NCBI GenBank assembly: GCA_934486875.1
Contig: CAKSPU010000054.1
Location: 1-14,335 of the forward strand
Reading direction: 5' to 3'
Length of the DNA: 14,335 nt
Source: an uncultured Oscillospiraceae bacterium
GTDB taxonomy: Bacteria; Bacillota; Clostridia; Oscillospirales; Ruminococcaceae
Part shown: positions 5,740-14,190 of the stretch, piece by piece
How positions within the stretch are numbered: position 1 is the first letter of the stretch
Layout: each line of letters starts with the position of its first letter
Made by a program: the position numbers and the translations under genes
Notes under the pieces: model-generated
What the model was told of the DNA's origin: nothing
Seen by the model: only the letters and a program-made list of their open reading frames with translations
Database searches by the model: none

Positions 5740-6894
5740 GTGAAGATCACATACACATCGGAAAACAAGATATACCGCATTGACGGCGGGAACAAGACTG
5801 AGATACCCTGCGGACGTATCGGAAAATACAAGGAGACCCTTGAAAGCATTCGCCGCAGGACTGAGTGGAAAACCACGGGCACGGGCGCTATGTTCACGGG
5901 AGCGGCGAGGGAATCGACGGGTGAGCTTGTTGTTTCCGCACGGATAACGGGACTTTGCGAAAACAAGGGGGAGCTTATCTACGGTGTGAAGCTAGACGAG
6001 TCGTCTTCCCTTTATCACAGGAGCTTTGACAGGAGCGATATGAACGAGGGGCTTATACTTTCGGGGAATGACCTCTTTTTCGGCGCATTTGACTGCCTTG
6101 ACGGGAAAATGGCTGTGAGTCTCGGAACGAATCCCTCGGAGCTCCATATTGCCGTTATGGAGCCTCCCGCATCGGCTTATGAAGAACTGACCGATGGTGA
6201 CAGCTCCGAGGAAAATCCTTACTGGAGCAGATGTCATCGGAACCGCATCTATTTCTCATCTGCGGGAAACGGACGGAATGAATACGGCGCTGTGGCGGCT
6301 GTGTCGCCCAGGAGCGGCTGTTACATTGACGTTGACAGAGGGGCTATGGAGGAATTTCTCTCCGACCCGAAAACGGATTTTCTGCGGATAAAGGACGACC
6401 GTTACGGGAATATTTTCTATATCCGTCAGCCATACGGCGGTGAGAGGGAAAAAGAGGGCTTTAAATTCACGGACATTCTGCTGTTTCCCTACAGGCTTTT
6501 GAAGGGGTTTTTCGGCTGGCTCAATTTTGTATGCACCATATGGGGCGGCGAGTCCCTCAAAAGCGGCAGCAACGGTCTCCCCGGCTCTGCAAAGGCAAAG
6601 CAGAGGTCGGAGCGTGACATTATTATCGACGGAAATATCATCAAGGCGGAAAAGCTTGCAAAGGAAGAGGACGACAAGGACAATGCTCCTCTTATGCCCG
6701 TGTCGAGGGTGCTTGTCAGGCGTGAGGCTGACGGCAGTGAGACTGTTGTGAGAAAGGGCGTGCTTGACTACGCACTGTGCGGCGACGGAAAAATTGTCAT
6801 ATCCGACGGCAGGAGGCTTATACTCCTGGACGGGGAAAATGAAAAGGTCATTGCAAAGGCAAGGCTTGCGGTAAATCTGGTTTTGGAGGAATGA
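5740..6894 (+). CDS. Beta-propeller (TolB/PD40-like) protein with an internal hydrophobic segment, function unknown
   Basis: The 384-aa product starts with GTG, supported by AGGGGGAG 6 nt upstream. It lacks a signal peptide. Repeated short beta units of the form xx[36 protein letters not shown] and [17 protein letters not shown] suggest a propeller of PD40/TolB-like blades. The stretch [19 protein letters not shown] at about 158-176 is close to the PD40 pattern (xxPxWSPDGxxIxFxS). Residues about 242-271 form an amphipathic or hydrophobic insert ([19 protein letters not shown]), followed by a charged Lys/Glu/Asp region at about 280-320. The insert could attach the protein to the membrane beside the upstream lipoprotein. 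The gene lies 19 nt after the lipoprotein stop and touches dus downstream. The fold assignment is by pattern only and the role is unknown. Confidence 0.75.
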   Translation: MKITYTSENKIYRIDGGNKTEIPCGRIGKYKETLESIRRRTEWKTTGTGAMFTGAARESTGELVVSARITGLCENKGELIYGVKLDESSSLYHRSFDRSDMNEGLILSGNDLFFGAFDCLDGKMAVSLGTNPSELHIAVMEPPASAYEELTDGDSSEENPYWSRCHRNRIYFSSAGNGRNEYGAVAAVSPRSGCYIDVDRGAMEEFLSDPKTDFLRIKDDRYGNIFYIRQPYGGEREKEGFKFTDILLFPYRLLKGFFGWLNFVCTIWGGESLKSGSNGLPGSAKAKQRSERDIIIDGNIIKAEKLAKEEDDKDNAPLMPVSRVLVRREADGSETVVRKGVLDYALCGDGKIVISDGRRLILLDGENEKVIAKARLAVNLVLEE

Positions 6895-6899
6895 GACAC

Positions 6900-7868
6900 T
6901 TGAACATCGGCGGCGTGGAGATAAAAAGGACTGCTGCACTTGCCCCTATGGCTTCGGTGGCGGACAGGGCATACAGGCTGGTCTGCAAGGAGCACGGGGC
7001 GGCGTATATGGTCTCGGAGATGATATCTGCAAAGGGACTGTGCTACAGCGACAGAAAGACCGAGGAGCTCTGCACCGTTGATGAGCGTGAGCGCCCCTAT
7101 GCACTTCAGATATTCGGAGATGAAGCCGAATTTTGCGGCAGGGCTGCGGGTATGCTGATGAAATACCGCCCCGATATACTGGACATTAATATGGGCTGCC
7201 CCGTTCCGAAAATTGCGGGGAACGGCAGCGGAAGCGCTCTGATGAAGGATCCCGACAGGGCTTATGATATCGTGAGGGCTGTGGTAAAAAGCAGCGATGT
7301 TCCCGTGACTGTGAAGATCCGTGCGGGCTGGGACGAAAACAGCGTCAATGCTCCCGAATTTGCAAAGGCAATGGAATCGGCAGGTGCTATGGCGGTGACT
7401 GTTCACGGACGGACGAAAAATCAGATGTATCACGGCAAGGCGGACCGGGACGTTATACGGCGTGTGAAGGAAGCGGTGAGCATTCCCGTTATCGGAAACG
7501 GGGACATCTGCTGCGGTGAGGACGCTGAAAGAATGTACCGTGAAACGGGCTGTGACCTTGTTATGGTTGGACGTGGCAGCTATGGAAATCCGTGGATATT
7601 TGAGGAGATAGAAGCTTATCTTGAAACGGGCGCTCACATACCGCCGCCCGATATGGACGAGAGGCTTGAAGCTATGCTCAGGCAGGCGGAGCTTGCGGTG
7701 AGCTTCAAGGGCGAGCGGCAGGCTATGGCGGAGGCACGGCGGCAGTGTGCCTTTTATCTCAAAGGGATAAAGGGTGCGGCAGGCTACCGCAGCAGATGCG
7801 GTCAGCTTTCGGGAATAGACGATGTTAAGGCGCTTATCCGCTGCATAAGAAAGGACTTACAGCTATGA
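6900..7868 (+). CDS. dus: tRNA-dihydrouridine synthase, DusB-like
   Basis: This FMN enzyme reduces specific uridines in tRNA to dihydrouridine. The TIM-barrel motifs are clear: LAPMAS near the N-terminus, YALQIFG at about 67-73, [11 protein letters not shown] with the catalytic Cys at about residue 100, [43 protein letters not shown] and [15 protein letters not shown]. Length (322-325 aa) is normal. TTG at 6900 is chosen as the start because GGAGGA (6885-6890) lies 9 nt before it. That site directly abuts the alternative ATG at 6891, which would overlap the upstream stop codon as ATGA. Starting at TTG also gives MNIGGVEIK, matching the short N-terminus usual for the family. The ATG start would add three residues and cannot be excluded. 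The 3' end overlaps rimI by 4 nt. The exact Dus subfamily target is not determined. Confidence 0.93.
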   Translation: MNIGGVEIKRTAALAPMASVADRAYRLVCKEHGAAYMVSEMISAKGLCYSDRKTEELCTVDERERPYALQIFGDEAEFCGRAAGMLMKYRPDILDINMGCPVPKIAGNGSGSALMKDPDRAYDIVRAVVKSSDVPVTVKIRAGWDENSVNAPEFAKAMESAGAMAVTVHGRTKNQMYHGKADRDVIRRVKEAVSIPVIGNGDICCGEDAERMYRETGCDLVMVGRGSYGNPWIFEEIEAYLETGAHIPPPDMDERLEAMLRQAELAVSFKGERQAMAEARRQCAFYLKGIKGAAGYRSRCGQLSGIDDVKALIRCIRKDLQL

Positions 7869-8299
7869 TAATCCCTGCAAAGCCCTGCCATATTGCGGAG
7901 ATTGCGGATATGGAGGGGGCTGCGTTTTCTGATCCCTGGTCGGCAAGATCTCTTGAAAGTACACTTGATGATGAAATGAACATTTTCCTTGCCGATGTTT
8001 CCGAGGGAAAGGTGAGGGGATATATCATCGGGAGCTGCGACGGCTTTTCGGGATATATCGAGAGAATTGCGGTGGGAAATGAGTTCAGGCGGCTTGGTAC
8101 AGGAACATTGCTTCTGAGCGCATTCCGTGATGCACTGCCCGAGACTGCTGAGAGCATAGCTCTTGAAGTGAGAGCGTCAAATGCGGCTGCGATCGGGCTT
8201 TACGGCTCTTTCGGATTTGAAAGGGCGGGAGTGCGGCGGGGAATGTACTCCTCTCCGAAAGAGGACGGCATCGTTATGATAAAAGCATTGAAAGGATAA
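7865..8299 (+). CDS. rimI: Ribosomal protein S18 alanine N-acetyltransferase (GNAT)
   Basis: RimI acetylates the N-terminal alanine of ribosomal protein S18 using acetyl-CoA. The 144-aa product has the RimI layout: [10 protein letters not shown] at about 21-30, the acetyl-CoA loop in [16 protein letters not shown] (Arg75-Gly80), [19 protein letters not shown] at about 100-118 and [15 protein letters not shown] near the end, with a Tyr at the usual catalytic place. It overlaps dus by 4 nt (ATGA) and is followed 5 nt later by tsaD, the neighbour with which rimI is widely found. In many bacteria tsaE and tsaB precede rimI; here dus takes that place. A generic GNAT is the alternative, but motifs and position favour RimI. 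Confidence 0.9.
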   Translation: MIIPAKPCHIAEIADMEGAAFSDPWSARSLESTLDDEMNIFLADVSEGKVRGYIIGSCDGFSGYIERIAVGNEFRRLGTGTLLLSAFRDALPETAESIALEVRASNAAAIGLYGSFGFERAGVRRGMYSSPKEDGIVMIKALKG

Positions 8300-8304
8300 A
8301 TTTT

Positions 8305-9321
8305 ATGAGCGTTAAAATTCTGGGAATAGAATCCTCCTGCGACGAAACGGCGGCTTCGGTCTCCCTTGACGGTCGGACGATCTTATCAAACATCGTTGCT
8401 TCACAGGTGGAGGAGCATAAGAAATTCGGCGGAGTTGTGCCCGAGATCGCATCGAGGAGACACGCCGAGAATGTTCTGTGGGTGGTGAGGGAAGCACTTG
8501 ACAAGGCTGACTGCACTTTATCCGACATTGACGGCATAGCTGTGACCTATGCCCCGGGACTTATCGGTGCGCTGCTTGTGGGAACGAGCTTTGCGAAGGG
8601 TCTTGCTATGGCTGCGGACAAGCCTCTTATCCCCGTGCATCACATTGCGGGACACATCGCTTCAAACTACATCGCTCACCCCGACCTTGAACCGCCCTAT
8701 CTCTGCCTTGTGGCGAGCGGCGGTCATTCTCAGATAACCGAGGTGCTGAGCTACACAAAATTCCGTGTTATCGGCAGGACGAGAGATGACGCTGCGGGAG
8801 AGGCTTTCGACAAATGTGCGAGAGTGCTGGGATATCCCTATCCCGGCGGCGTTCATATCGACAGGGCAGCCAAAAAGGGCGACCCCGACAAGTACAGGCT
8901 CCCTGTGCCGAAGGTTACGGGCAGCGAGTATGATTTCTCTTTCAGCGGACTGAAAACTGCGGTAATAAACCTTGCACACAATGCGGAGCAGAAAGGGGAG
9001 ACCCTTGACAGCGACAGCCTTGCTGCGTCATTCCAGAAAACCGCTTCGGAAATGCTTGTGAGCAGGACTGTTGAGGCGGCAAAGGCATTCGGCTACAAGA
9101 CCGTTGCGGTGGCAGGCGGCGTTTCCGCAAATTCGGGGGTAAGAGAGCTTATGGAAAAGGAATGCGGCAAGCGGGGGATAAAGGTATATCTTCCTCCCCT
9201 TGACCTTTGCGGCGACAACGGGGCGATGATAGCCTGTCAGGGATATTACGATTTCCTTGACGGAAAAAGGGCTGACGAGAGCCTTAACGCCATTGCCACT
9301 CTGAGCCTTGAGGATATCTGA
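8305..9321 (+). CDS. tsaD: tRNA N6-threonylcarbamoyladenosine transferase subunit TsaD
   Basis: TsaD, with TsaB and TsaE, transfers the threonylcarbamoyl group to A37 of tRNAs that read ANN codons. The 338-aa length is typical. The ASKHA-fold motifs are present: LGIESSCDETAASV at 6-19, the metal-binding HHIAGH with His113 and His117, SGGHSQI at about 138-144, FSFSGLKTAV and CGDNGAMIA with metal-ligand Asp304. AAAGGA 8 nt upstream supports ATG 8305; it overlaps the last codons of rimI. tsaB and tsaE are not in the window and must lie elsewhere. Both tRNAs visible here (Met CAT and Thr CGT) carry U36-A37 and are expected substrates. The stop codon lies one base before the radC start codon. Confidence 0.97.
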   Translation: MSVKILGIESSCDETAASVSLDGRTILSNIVASQVEEHKKFGGVVPEIASRRHAENVLWVVREALDKADCTLSDIDGIAVTYAPGLIGALLVGTSFAKGLAMAADKPLIPVHHIAGHIASNYIAHPDLEPPYLCLVASGGHSQITEVLSYTKFRVIGRTRDDAAGEAFDKCARVLGYPYPGGVHIDRAAKKGDPDKYRLPVPKVTGSEYDFSFSGLKTAVINLAHNAEQKGETLDSDSLAASFQKTASEMLVSRTVEAAKAFGYKTVAVAGGVSANSGVRELMEKECGKRGIKVYLPPLDLCGDNGAMIACQGYYDFLDGKRADESLNAIATLSLEDI

Positions 9322-9322
9322 T

Positions 9323-10123
9323 ATGGACATAGGCGAGCTTGAAAATGCTCTTGATGTGCTCAGGGACGATGAGCTTGACAGGGCGCTTGAAGAGAAAAAG
9401 GAAGAGATGAAAAACGCTCCCACCCCAAAAGCCGATGAACGGAAAAGCACGGCAAAGGGTCACAGGGGGCGTGTGAAGGAAAGATTTATACAGTCGGGGC
9501 TTACGGGCTTTGCACCCCACGAGATACTGGAGCTCCTGCTGTTTTACATCATACCATATAAGGACACAAAACAGCTTGCTCATCAGCTCATAGAGAGGTT
9601 CGGAAGTGTGGCTGGAGTGTTCAATGCGGATATGGACGAGCTTACGGAGATGAAAGGGATAACGGACAGCGGTGCTGTGCTTTTCAAGCTTATCCCACAG
9701 CTTATCGAGGTGTATTATTCCGAGGAGCGCAAGGGCGTTTCGGTCACATCGACCACTCAGCTTTCCGAGCTGTTCAAGCCTTATTTTGTGGGCTCGGGCA
9801 CGGAGAAATTTATGCTTGCCTGCTTTGATGCCAAGCTCAGACCGATCTGCGTTACCGAAATAAGCAGCGGCGCTTCCGCATATACCTCGGTGGAGCTGAG
9901 AAAAATAATGAGTGCCGCCATTGACAGCGGCTGCACTATGGCTGCGCTGGCGCACAATCACCCGCTGAGCACACCGAAGCCCTCCGACGAGGACATTGCG
10001 GTGACAAGACGGATAAATGAGCTGCTTAAGGCTGTGGATATACGTCTTATGGATCACATCATCGTGGGCGGCTCAAAATGCTACTCGATGCGGGACGGCG
10101 GAGATATCGGCATATTTGACTGA
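9323..10123 (+). CDS. radC: RadC-family (UPF0758) JAMM/MPN domain protein
   Basis: The 266-aa product has a charged, probably flexible N-terminal tail of about 45 residues. A helix-hairpin-helix-like domain follows ([15 protein letters not shown] to [19 protein letters not shown], about 59-127), then the JAMM domain. The metal-binding motif is [14 protein letters not shown]: His211, His213, Ser221 and Asp224 fit H-x-H-x7-S-x2-D. The family normally reads HNHPSG; here the SG is LS, while the ligands are kept. Despite the name, RadC proteins have no proven role in DNA repair; the domain is a predicted metalloprotease or nuclease-like scaffold. ATG 9323 is chosen because GAGGAT lies 7 nt upstream; the TTG at 9308 lies inside tsaD and has no such site. 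The charged N-terminal tail is longer than I would expect for the family. Confidence 0.9.
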   Translation: MDIGELENALDVLRDDELDRALEEKKEEMKNAPTPKADERKSTAKGHRGRVKERFIQSGLTGFAPHEILELLLFYIIPYKDTKQLAHQLIERFGSVAGVFNADMDELTEMKGITDSGAVLFKLIPQLIEVYYSEERKGVSVTSTTQLSELFKPYFVGSGTEKFMLACFDAKLRPICVTEISSGASAYTSVELRKIMSAAIDSGCTMAALAHNHPLSTPKPSDEDIAVTRRINELLKAVDIRLMDHIIVGGSKCYSMRDGGDIGIFD

Positions 10124-10140
10124 TTGAAAGGAAAATTAAA

Positions 10141-12981
10141 ATGCCTATTGATAAAATAGTTATTAAGGGTGCGAGGGAGCACAATCTGAAAAATGTTGAC
10201 CTGGAGCTGCCCCGTGACAAGCTTATCGTTATGACGGGACTTTCGGGCTCGGGCAAATCCTCCCTTGCCTTTGACACCATTTATGCGGACGGTCAGAGAC
10301 GGTATGTGGAGAGCCTTTCCTCATACGCAAGAATGTTTCTCGGACAGATGGACAAGCCCGATGTGGACTCCATTGAGGGACTTTCCCCCGCCATTTCCAT
10401 TGACCAGAAAACCACATCGAAAAACCCCCGTTCAACAGTGGGAACGGTAACGGAAATTTACGATTACTTCCGTCTGCTTTATGCAAGGATAGGCATTCCC
10501 CACTGCCCTGTCTGCGGACGTGAGATAAAGCAGCAGTCGGTGGATCAGATAATAGACAAGATATCAGCATTGCCTGTGGGTACGAAGATACAGATACTTG
10601 CCCCCGTTGTCAGGGGACGAAAGGGCGAGCACGTAAAGGAGCTTGAACAGGCGAAAAAATCGGGATATGTCCGTGTCCGCATCGACGGCATAGTTTATGA
10701 CCTGTCGGAAGAGATAAAGCTTGAAAAGAACAAGAAGCACACCATTGAGATAGTGGTGGACAGACTTGTGGTCAAGGAGGAAATGGACACACGTCTTGCG
10801 GACAGTATCGAGACCGCTTCGGGCATTTCGGGGGGCACTGTTATCTGCGACATTATCGGCGGCGAAGAGCTGATGTTTTCACAGAATTATGCCTGCCCCG
10901 AGCACGGCGTTTCTATGGAGGAGCTTTCCCCCAGAATGTTCTCCTTCAATAACCCTTACGGAGCCTGCCCCAAGTGTACGGGTCTGGGCGTTTTCAGGAA
11001 AATTGACCCTGCGCTTATCATTCCCAATCCCGACCTTTCCATAAAGGAGGGGGCTATCAAGGCAAGCGGCTGGGGCACTACCGACGAGAGCTCTATCGCT
11101 ATGATGTATTTCAAGGGCGTGGCTCAGTTTTACGGCGAATCCATAACCGAACCCCTCAGCAAATGGAGCGGGGAGGCTGTAAATGCGCTCCTTTACGGAA
11201 CAGGGGAGCAGAAACTGAAGCTCCACCGTGCCACGGATTACGGCGGAGGGATTTATTACCAGCCCTTTGAGGGAATAGTCAACAACCTTGAAAGGCGCTA
11301 CAGGGACAGCAATTCCGAATGGAGCAAGGCGGATATCGAGCAGTATATGTCCGAGGAGCTTTGCCCCGAATGCCACGGAAAAAGGCTCAAAAAGGAAATC
11401 CTCGGAGTTACCGTTGGAGATAAGAGCATTGCCGATGTAACGGAGCTTTCCGTTTCCGCCTGCTATGACTTTTTTGATAAATTAAAGCTTTCCGAAAGGG
11501 AAATGTTCATCGGCGAGAGGATAGTCAAGGAGATAAACAGCAGACTTGGCTTCCTTAAAAGCGTCGGACTTGAATATCTCACCCTTTCCCGTTCGGCAGG
11601 CACTCTTTCGGGCGGCGAGTCCCAGAGAATAAGGCTTGCCACACAGATAGGCTCATCGCTTGTGGGCGTGCTGTACATTCTCGATGAGCCGTCCATCGGA
11701 CTTCATCAGAGGGATAATGACAAGCTTATCGGCACGCTCAAAAGGCTCAGAGACCTTGGCAACACACTGATTGTTGTTGAGCACGATGAGGACACTATGA
11801 GGGCGGCGGATTTTATTGTTGATGTGGGACCCTATGCGGGCATTCACGGCGGCGAGATAATCTGTGCGGGAACTGTTGACGACATTATGAACTGCGAGCG
11901 CTCCATTACAGGTGCATATCTCAGCGGCAGGAGAAAGATCCCCGTTCCTGAGGTGAGAAGAGCAGGCAACGGAAATTTCCTTACCGTAAGGGGCGCAAGG
12001 GAGAATAATCTCAAGGGCATTGATGTTTCCATACCTCTTGGCACATTTACCTGCGTTACGGGTGTCAGCGGTTCGGGAAAATCCTCTCTTGTAAATCAGA
12101 TACTTTACAAATATCTTGCGGCGAAGCTCAACCGTGCCAGAACGAGAGCCGGGGATTTCGACACTATCGAGGGCACGGAATTTCTTGATAAGGTAATTGC
12201 CATAGACCAGTCGCCCATAGGCAGAACGCCCCGTTCTAACCCTGCCACATATTCGGGAGTATTCAACGACATCAGAGACCTTTTTGCGGAGACCAATGAC
12301 GCAAAGACAAGAGGATACAACGCAGGCAGATTTTCATTCAATGTCAAGGGCGGACGCTGCGAATCCTGCGAGGGTGACGGCATAATCAAGATAGAGATGC
12401 ACTTCCTGCCCGATGTATACGTTCCCTGCGAGGTCTGCAAGGGCAAGCGCTACAACCGTGAGACACTTGAAGTCAAGTACAAGGGCAAGAGTATTTATGA
12501 TGTGCTGGAAATGACCGTTGATGAGGGTGTGGAGTTCTTTTCAAATCATCAGAAGATATACCGGAAGCTGCTGACGCTTCAGGAAGTGGGTCTCGGATAT
12601 ATCAAGATAGGTCAGCCTGCCACGACCCTTTCGGGCGGCGAGGCGCAGAGAGTGAAGCTTGCGTCGGAGCTTGCAAGGCGCTCTACGGGCAAGACTGTTT
12701 ATATCCTTGACGAGCCTACAACGGGACTTCACACCGCTGATGTCCACAAGCTCCTTGAAGTGCTTCAGAGACTCACTGAATCGGGCAACACGGTGCTTGT
12801 TATCGAGCATAATCTTGATGTGATAAAGACAGCGGACTATCTTATCGACTTGGGCCCCGAGGGCGGCGACAAGGGCGGAACGCTGGTTGCCTGCGGAACT
12901 CCCGAGGACATTGCAGAATGCCCCGAGAGCTACACGGGAAAATATCTGAGACCTATGCTTGGTCTGAAACCACTGACCTGA
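10141..12981 (+). CDS. uvrA: Excinuclease ABC subunit A
   Basis: UvrA is the damage-sensing ATPase dimer that loads UvrB in nucleotide excision repair. The 946 aa match the family length. Two ABC modules are complete: Walker [10 protein letters not shown] at 33-41 with signature LSGGESQ from 489 and Walker [12 protein letters not shown], then Walker [11 protein letters not shown] at 641-650 with [18 protein letters not shown] and [11 protein letters not shown]. The C-terminal zinc finger (Cys740, Cys743, Cys763, Cys766) has the standard spacing. The N-terminal one reads C-P-E-H (Cys251, His254) and CPKC (Cys276, Cys279), so a His replaces one Cys, still a plausible ligand. AAAGGA 8 nt upstream fixes ATG 10141. 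No LexA box is visible in the 17-nt gap after radC, and uvrB is not in the window. Confidence 0.98.
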   Translation: MPIDKIVIKGAREHNLKNVDLELPRDKLIVMTGLSGSGKSSLAFDTIYADGQRRYVESLSSYARMFLGQMDKPDVDSIEGLSPAISIDQKTTSKNPRSTVGTVTEIYDYFRLLYARIGIPHCPVCGREIKQQSVDQIIDKISALPVGTKIQILAPVVRGRKGEHVKELEQAKKSGYVRVRIDGIVYDLSEEIKLEKNKKHTIEIVVDRLVVKEEMDTRLADSIETASGISGGTVICDIIGGEELMFSQNYACPEHGVSMEELSPRMFSFNNPYGACPKCTGLGVFRKIDPALIIPNPDLSIKEGAIKASGWGTTDESSIAMMYFKGVAQFYGESITEPLSKWSGEAVNALLYGTGEQKLKLHRATDYGGGIYYQPFEGIVNNLERRYRDSNSEWSKADIEQYMSEELCPECHGKRLKKEILGVTVGDKSIADVTELSVSACYDFFDKLKLSEREMFIGERIVKEINSRLGFLKSVGLEYLTLSRSAGTLSGGESQRIRLATQIGSSLVGVLYILDEPSIGLHQRDNDKLIGTLKRLRDLGNTLIVVEHDEDTMRAADFIVDVGPYAGIHGGEIICAGTVDDIMNCERSITGAYLSGRRKIPVPEVRRAGNGNFLTVRGARENNLKGIDVSIPLGTFTCVTGVSGSGKSSLVNQILYKYLAAKLNRARTRAGDFDTIEGTEFLDKVIAIDQSPIGRTPRSNPATYSGVFNDIRDLFAETNDAKTRGYNAGRFSFNVKGGRCESCEGDGIIKIEMHFLPDVYVPCEVCKGKRYNRETLEVKYKGKSIYDVLEMTVDEGVEFFSNHQKIYRKLLTLQEVGLGYIKIGQPATTLSGGEAQRVKLASELARRSTGKTVYILDEPTTGLHTADVHKLLEVLQRLTESGNTVLVIEHNLDVIKTADYLIDLGPEGGDKGGTLVACGTPEDIAECPESYTGKYLRPMLGLKPLT

Positions 12982-12994
12982 AAGGAGCGGCATA

Positions 12995-13663
12995 ATGGTA
13001 AATTTCGGAAATGAATGGGACGGGATAATGGCGGGAGAGTTTGACCTGCCATATTATAAAGAACTGCGGGAGTTCCTTAAACAGGAATACCTCACAAGGG
13101 AAATTTATCCCGATATGCACAACATTTTCAATGCGATGAAGCATACATCGTACAATGACGTAAAGGCTGTGATACTGGGGCAGGATCCCTATCACGAGCC
13201 GGGGCAGGCTCACGGGCTATGTTTTTCCGTTCAGAAGGGCTGCCCCATACCGCCGTCGCTCCAGAACATTTACAAGGAGCTGAATGCCGATCTGGGCATT
13301 CCCCCCGCATCTCACGGGGAGCTGTACAAGTGGGCTGACAGCGGCGTGCTTATGCTGAACACTGTTCTGACCGTAAGGCGGGGACAGGCAAATTCCCACA
13401 AGGGCAAGGGCTGGGAGATATTCACCGATCACGTTATCGGGAAACTGAATGAGCGTGAAAAGCCGATCGTTTTTCTGCTGTGGGGCGGGAATGCAAAGGC
13501 AAAGCGGGCGCTTATCACAAATCCCAACCACCTTGTACTTATGGCGGCGCACCCCTCGCCACTTTCCGCATACAACGGATTTTTCGGGTGCAGGCATTTT
13601 TCAAAATGCAATGACTTCCTTGTTTCCCACGGCATCGAGCCTGTGGACTGGCGGATAGAATAA
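12995..13663 (+). CDS. ung: Uracil-DNA glycosylase, family 1
   Basis: Ung removes uracil from DNA, starting base excision repair. The 222 aa are of usual length. The water-activating motif GQDPYH has the catalytic Asp64, and AAHPSPLSAYNGFFGCRHF carries the catalytic His186 and the DNA-intercalating Leu loop. VFLLWGGNAKAKR (about 153-165) is the conserved strand and helix in between. GAAAGGAG 7 nt upstream supports ATG 12995; the gap from uvrA is 13 nt. It is the last gene of the cluster. No ordinary terminator follows; instead a MITE-like palindromic repeat begins 26 nt after the stop codon. Confidence 0.98.
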   Translation: MVNFGNEWDGIMAGEFDLPYYKELREFLKQEYLTREIYPDMHNIFNAMKHTSYNDVKAVILGQDPYHEPGQAHGLCFSVQKGCPIPPSLQNIYKELNADLGIPPASHGELYKWADSGVLMLNTVLTVRRGQANSHKGKGWEIFTDHVIGKLNEREKPIVFLLWGGNAKAKRALITNPNHLVLMAAHPSPLSAYNGFFGCRHFSKCNDFLVSHGIEPVDWRIE

Positions 13664-13689
13664 TTTTCAGAATAACGGCAAATGCAGCA

Positions 13690-13853
13690 TTATACTAATA
13701 ACCAATTAACCTATAGACAAATCCTCGGCTGAAATAAGCCCATTCTGCGTCAAGCTCCCTTGCCGGGCGCAAAGCCCGCCTGCGGTCGCTTTCCTTGACT
13801 GGGCTTATTTCATCTGTCGGCTTTATCTATAGAACAATTGGTTATTAGTATTA
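13690..13853 (+). mobile_element. MITE-like palindromic repeat, long form (164 bp)
   Basis: The ends are inverted repeats: ATACTAATAACCAATT at 13692-13707 and its complement at 13836-13851, with further partial complementarity (CTATAGA and beyond). Nested inside are a perfect 13-bp inverted repeat, TGAAATAAGCCCA (13730-13742) against 13800-13812, then GTCAAG/CTTGAC (13749-13754, 13794-13799) and a central hairpin CGGGC-gcaaa-GCCCG (13764-13778). There is no coding capacity and no clear target-site duplication. A short copy in opposite orientation lies at 14191-14263. It has the shape of a MITE or large REP-like repeat. Transposase-driven spread is inferred from the two copies. Confidence 0.8.
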
Positions 13854-13900
13854 CCCACGGTTTACGGCGGATAATGCTGCAAAAATTTGTCCGAAAGCTA

Positions 13901-13929
13901 TTGACTTTTTTCGGAAGTTATTATATAAT
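13901..13929 (+). promoter_or_regulatory. Sigma-A promoter of tRNA-Thr
   Basis: TTGACT (13901-13906), a 17-nt spacer and TATAAT (13924-13929). Start of transcription is expected near 13936, about 14 nt before the tRNA. TCCGAAA (13890-13896) and TTTCGGA (13909-13915) form an inverted repeat around the -35 box. The spacer motif TTTTTCGGAA resembles TTTCGGAA in the tRNA-Met promoter. Confidence 0.88.
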
Positions 13930-13949
13930 ATATTTATTGCTTTGGTTTT

Positions 13950-14025
13950 GCTAGTGTAGCACAGTTGGTAGTGCAGCTCATTCGTAATGAGCAGGTCGCG
14001 TGTTCGAGTCACGTCACTAGCTCCA
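13950..14025 (+). tRNA. tRNA-Thr (CGT anticodon), complete, with encoded CCA
   Basis: The acceptor stem GCTAGTG/CACTAGC is fully paired. The D stem is GCAC/GTGC, the anticodon stem GCTCA/TGAGC with loop TTCGTAA (anticodon CGT, reads ACG), the variable loop AGGTC and the T arm GCGTG-TTCGAGT-CACGT with one G-U pair. The discriminator is T, as in Bacillus tRNA-Thr, and CCA is genome-encoded at 14023-14025. The length is 76 nt. U36-A37 predicts t6A modification by TsaD. Confidence 0.96.
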
Positions 14026-14031
14026 CGTATG

Positions 14032-14056
14032 AATACTTGGCAGAAAGCCAAGTATT
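14032..14056 (+). other. Perfect 10-bp hairpin just after tRNA-Thr
   Basis: AATACTTGGC (14032-14041), loop AGAAA and GCCAAGTATT (14047-14056). It starts 6 nt after the tRNA CCA and has no T tract, so it is probably not a terminator by itself. It may form in the tRNA 3' trailer and influence 3' processing, but this is inference. Confidence 0.7.
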
Positions 14057-14058
14057 AC

Positions 14059-14091
14059 GCCGTCTTGCGGGCATTGCAGACGGCTTTTTAT
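14059..14091 (+). terminator. Intrinsic terminator of the tRNA-Thr transcript
   Basis: GCCGTCT (14059-14065), a 12-nt loop and AGACGGC (14078-14084) are followed by TTTTTATT. This is a good rho-independent terminator that ends the tRNA-Thr unit 60-65 nt after the tRNA. Confidence 0.8.
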
Positions 14092-14154
14092 TATGCCCCG
14101 AATTTCATTTTGTGCGCCGTTTGTGCGCCATTCATAAATTTTTATAAAAAAATT

Positions 14155-14186
14155 AGCTCCCGAAAACGATGCTCGGGAGCTTTTTT
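14155..14186. terminator. Second intrinsic terminator, probably bidirectional
   Basis: AGCTCCCGA (14155-14163), a 9-nt loop and TCGGGAGCT (14173-14181) followed by a T run to 14186. On the minus strand the same stem is followed, after AA, by a run of Ts (complement of 14145-14152). It could stop transcripts from either side, for example a minus-strand unit entering from beyond the right edge. Confidence 0.75.
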
Positions 14187-14190
14187 ATGC

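Noticed and set aside
5073..5966. 297-codon minus-strand frame opposite the lipoprotein gene and the start of the propeller gene
   Set aside because: It crosses two well-supported plus-strand genes and has no recognisable domain. It is best explained as an antisense shadow, as are the similar frames at 6256-6939, 6768-7637 and 9284-10057.
9308..9322. TTG start of radC at 9308, overlapping tsaD
   Set aside because: ATG 9323 has a ribosome binding site (GAGGAT) 7 nt upstream, which itself lies within the proposed extension.
13690..13853. The nested palindrome after ung as an intrinsic terminator of the gene cluster
   Set aside because: None of its hairpins is followed by a T tract on the plus strand. 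It may slow transcription but does not fit a standard terminator.
13851..14051. Minus-strand 66-codon frame across tRNA-Thr (containing TRTRDLLITNELHYQL)
   Set aside because: It is the antisense translation of a tRNA gene; TRTRDLL-type peptides are well-known spurious entries arising this way.
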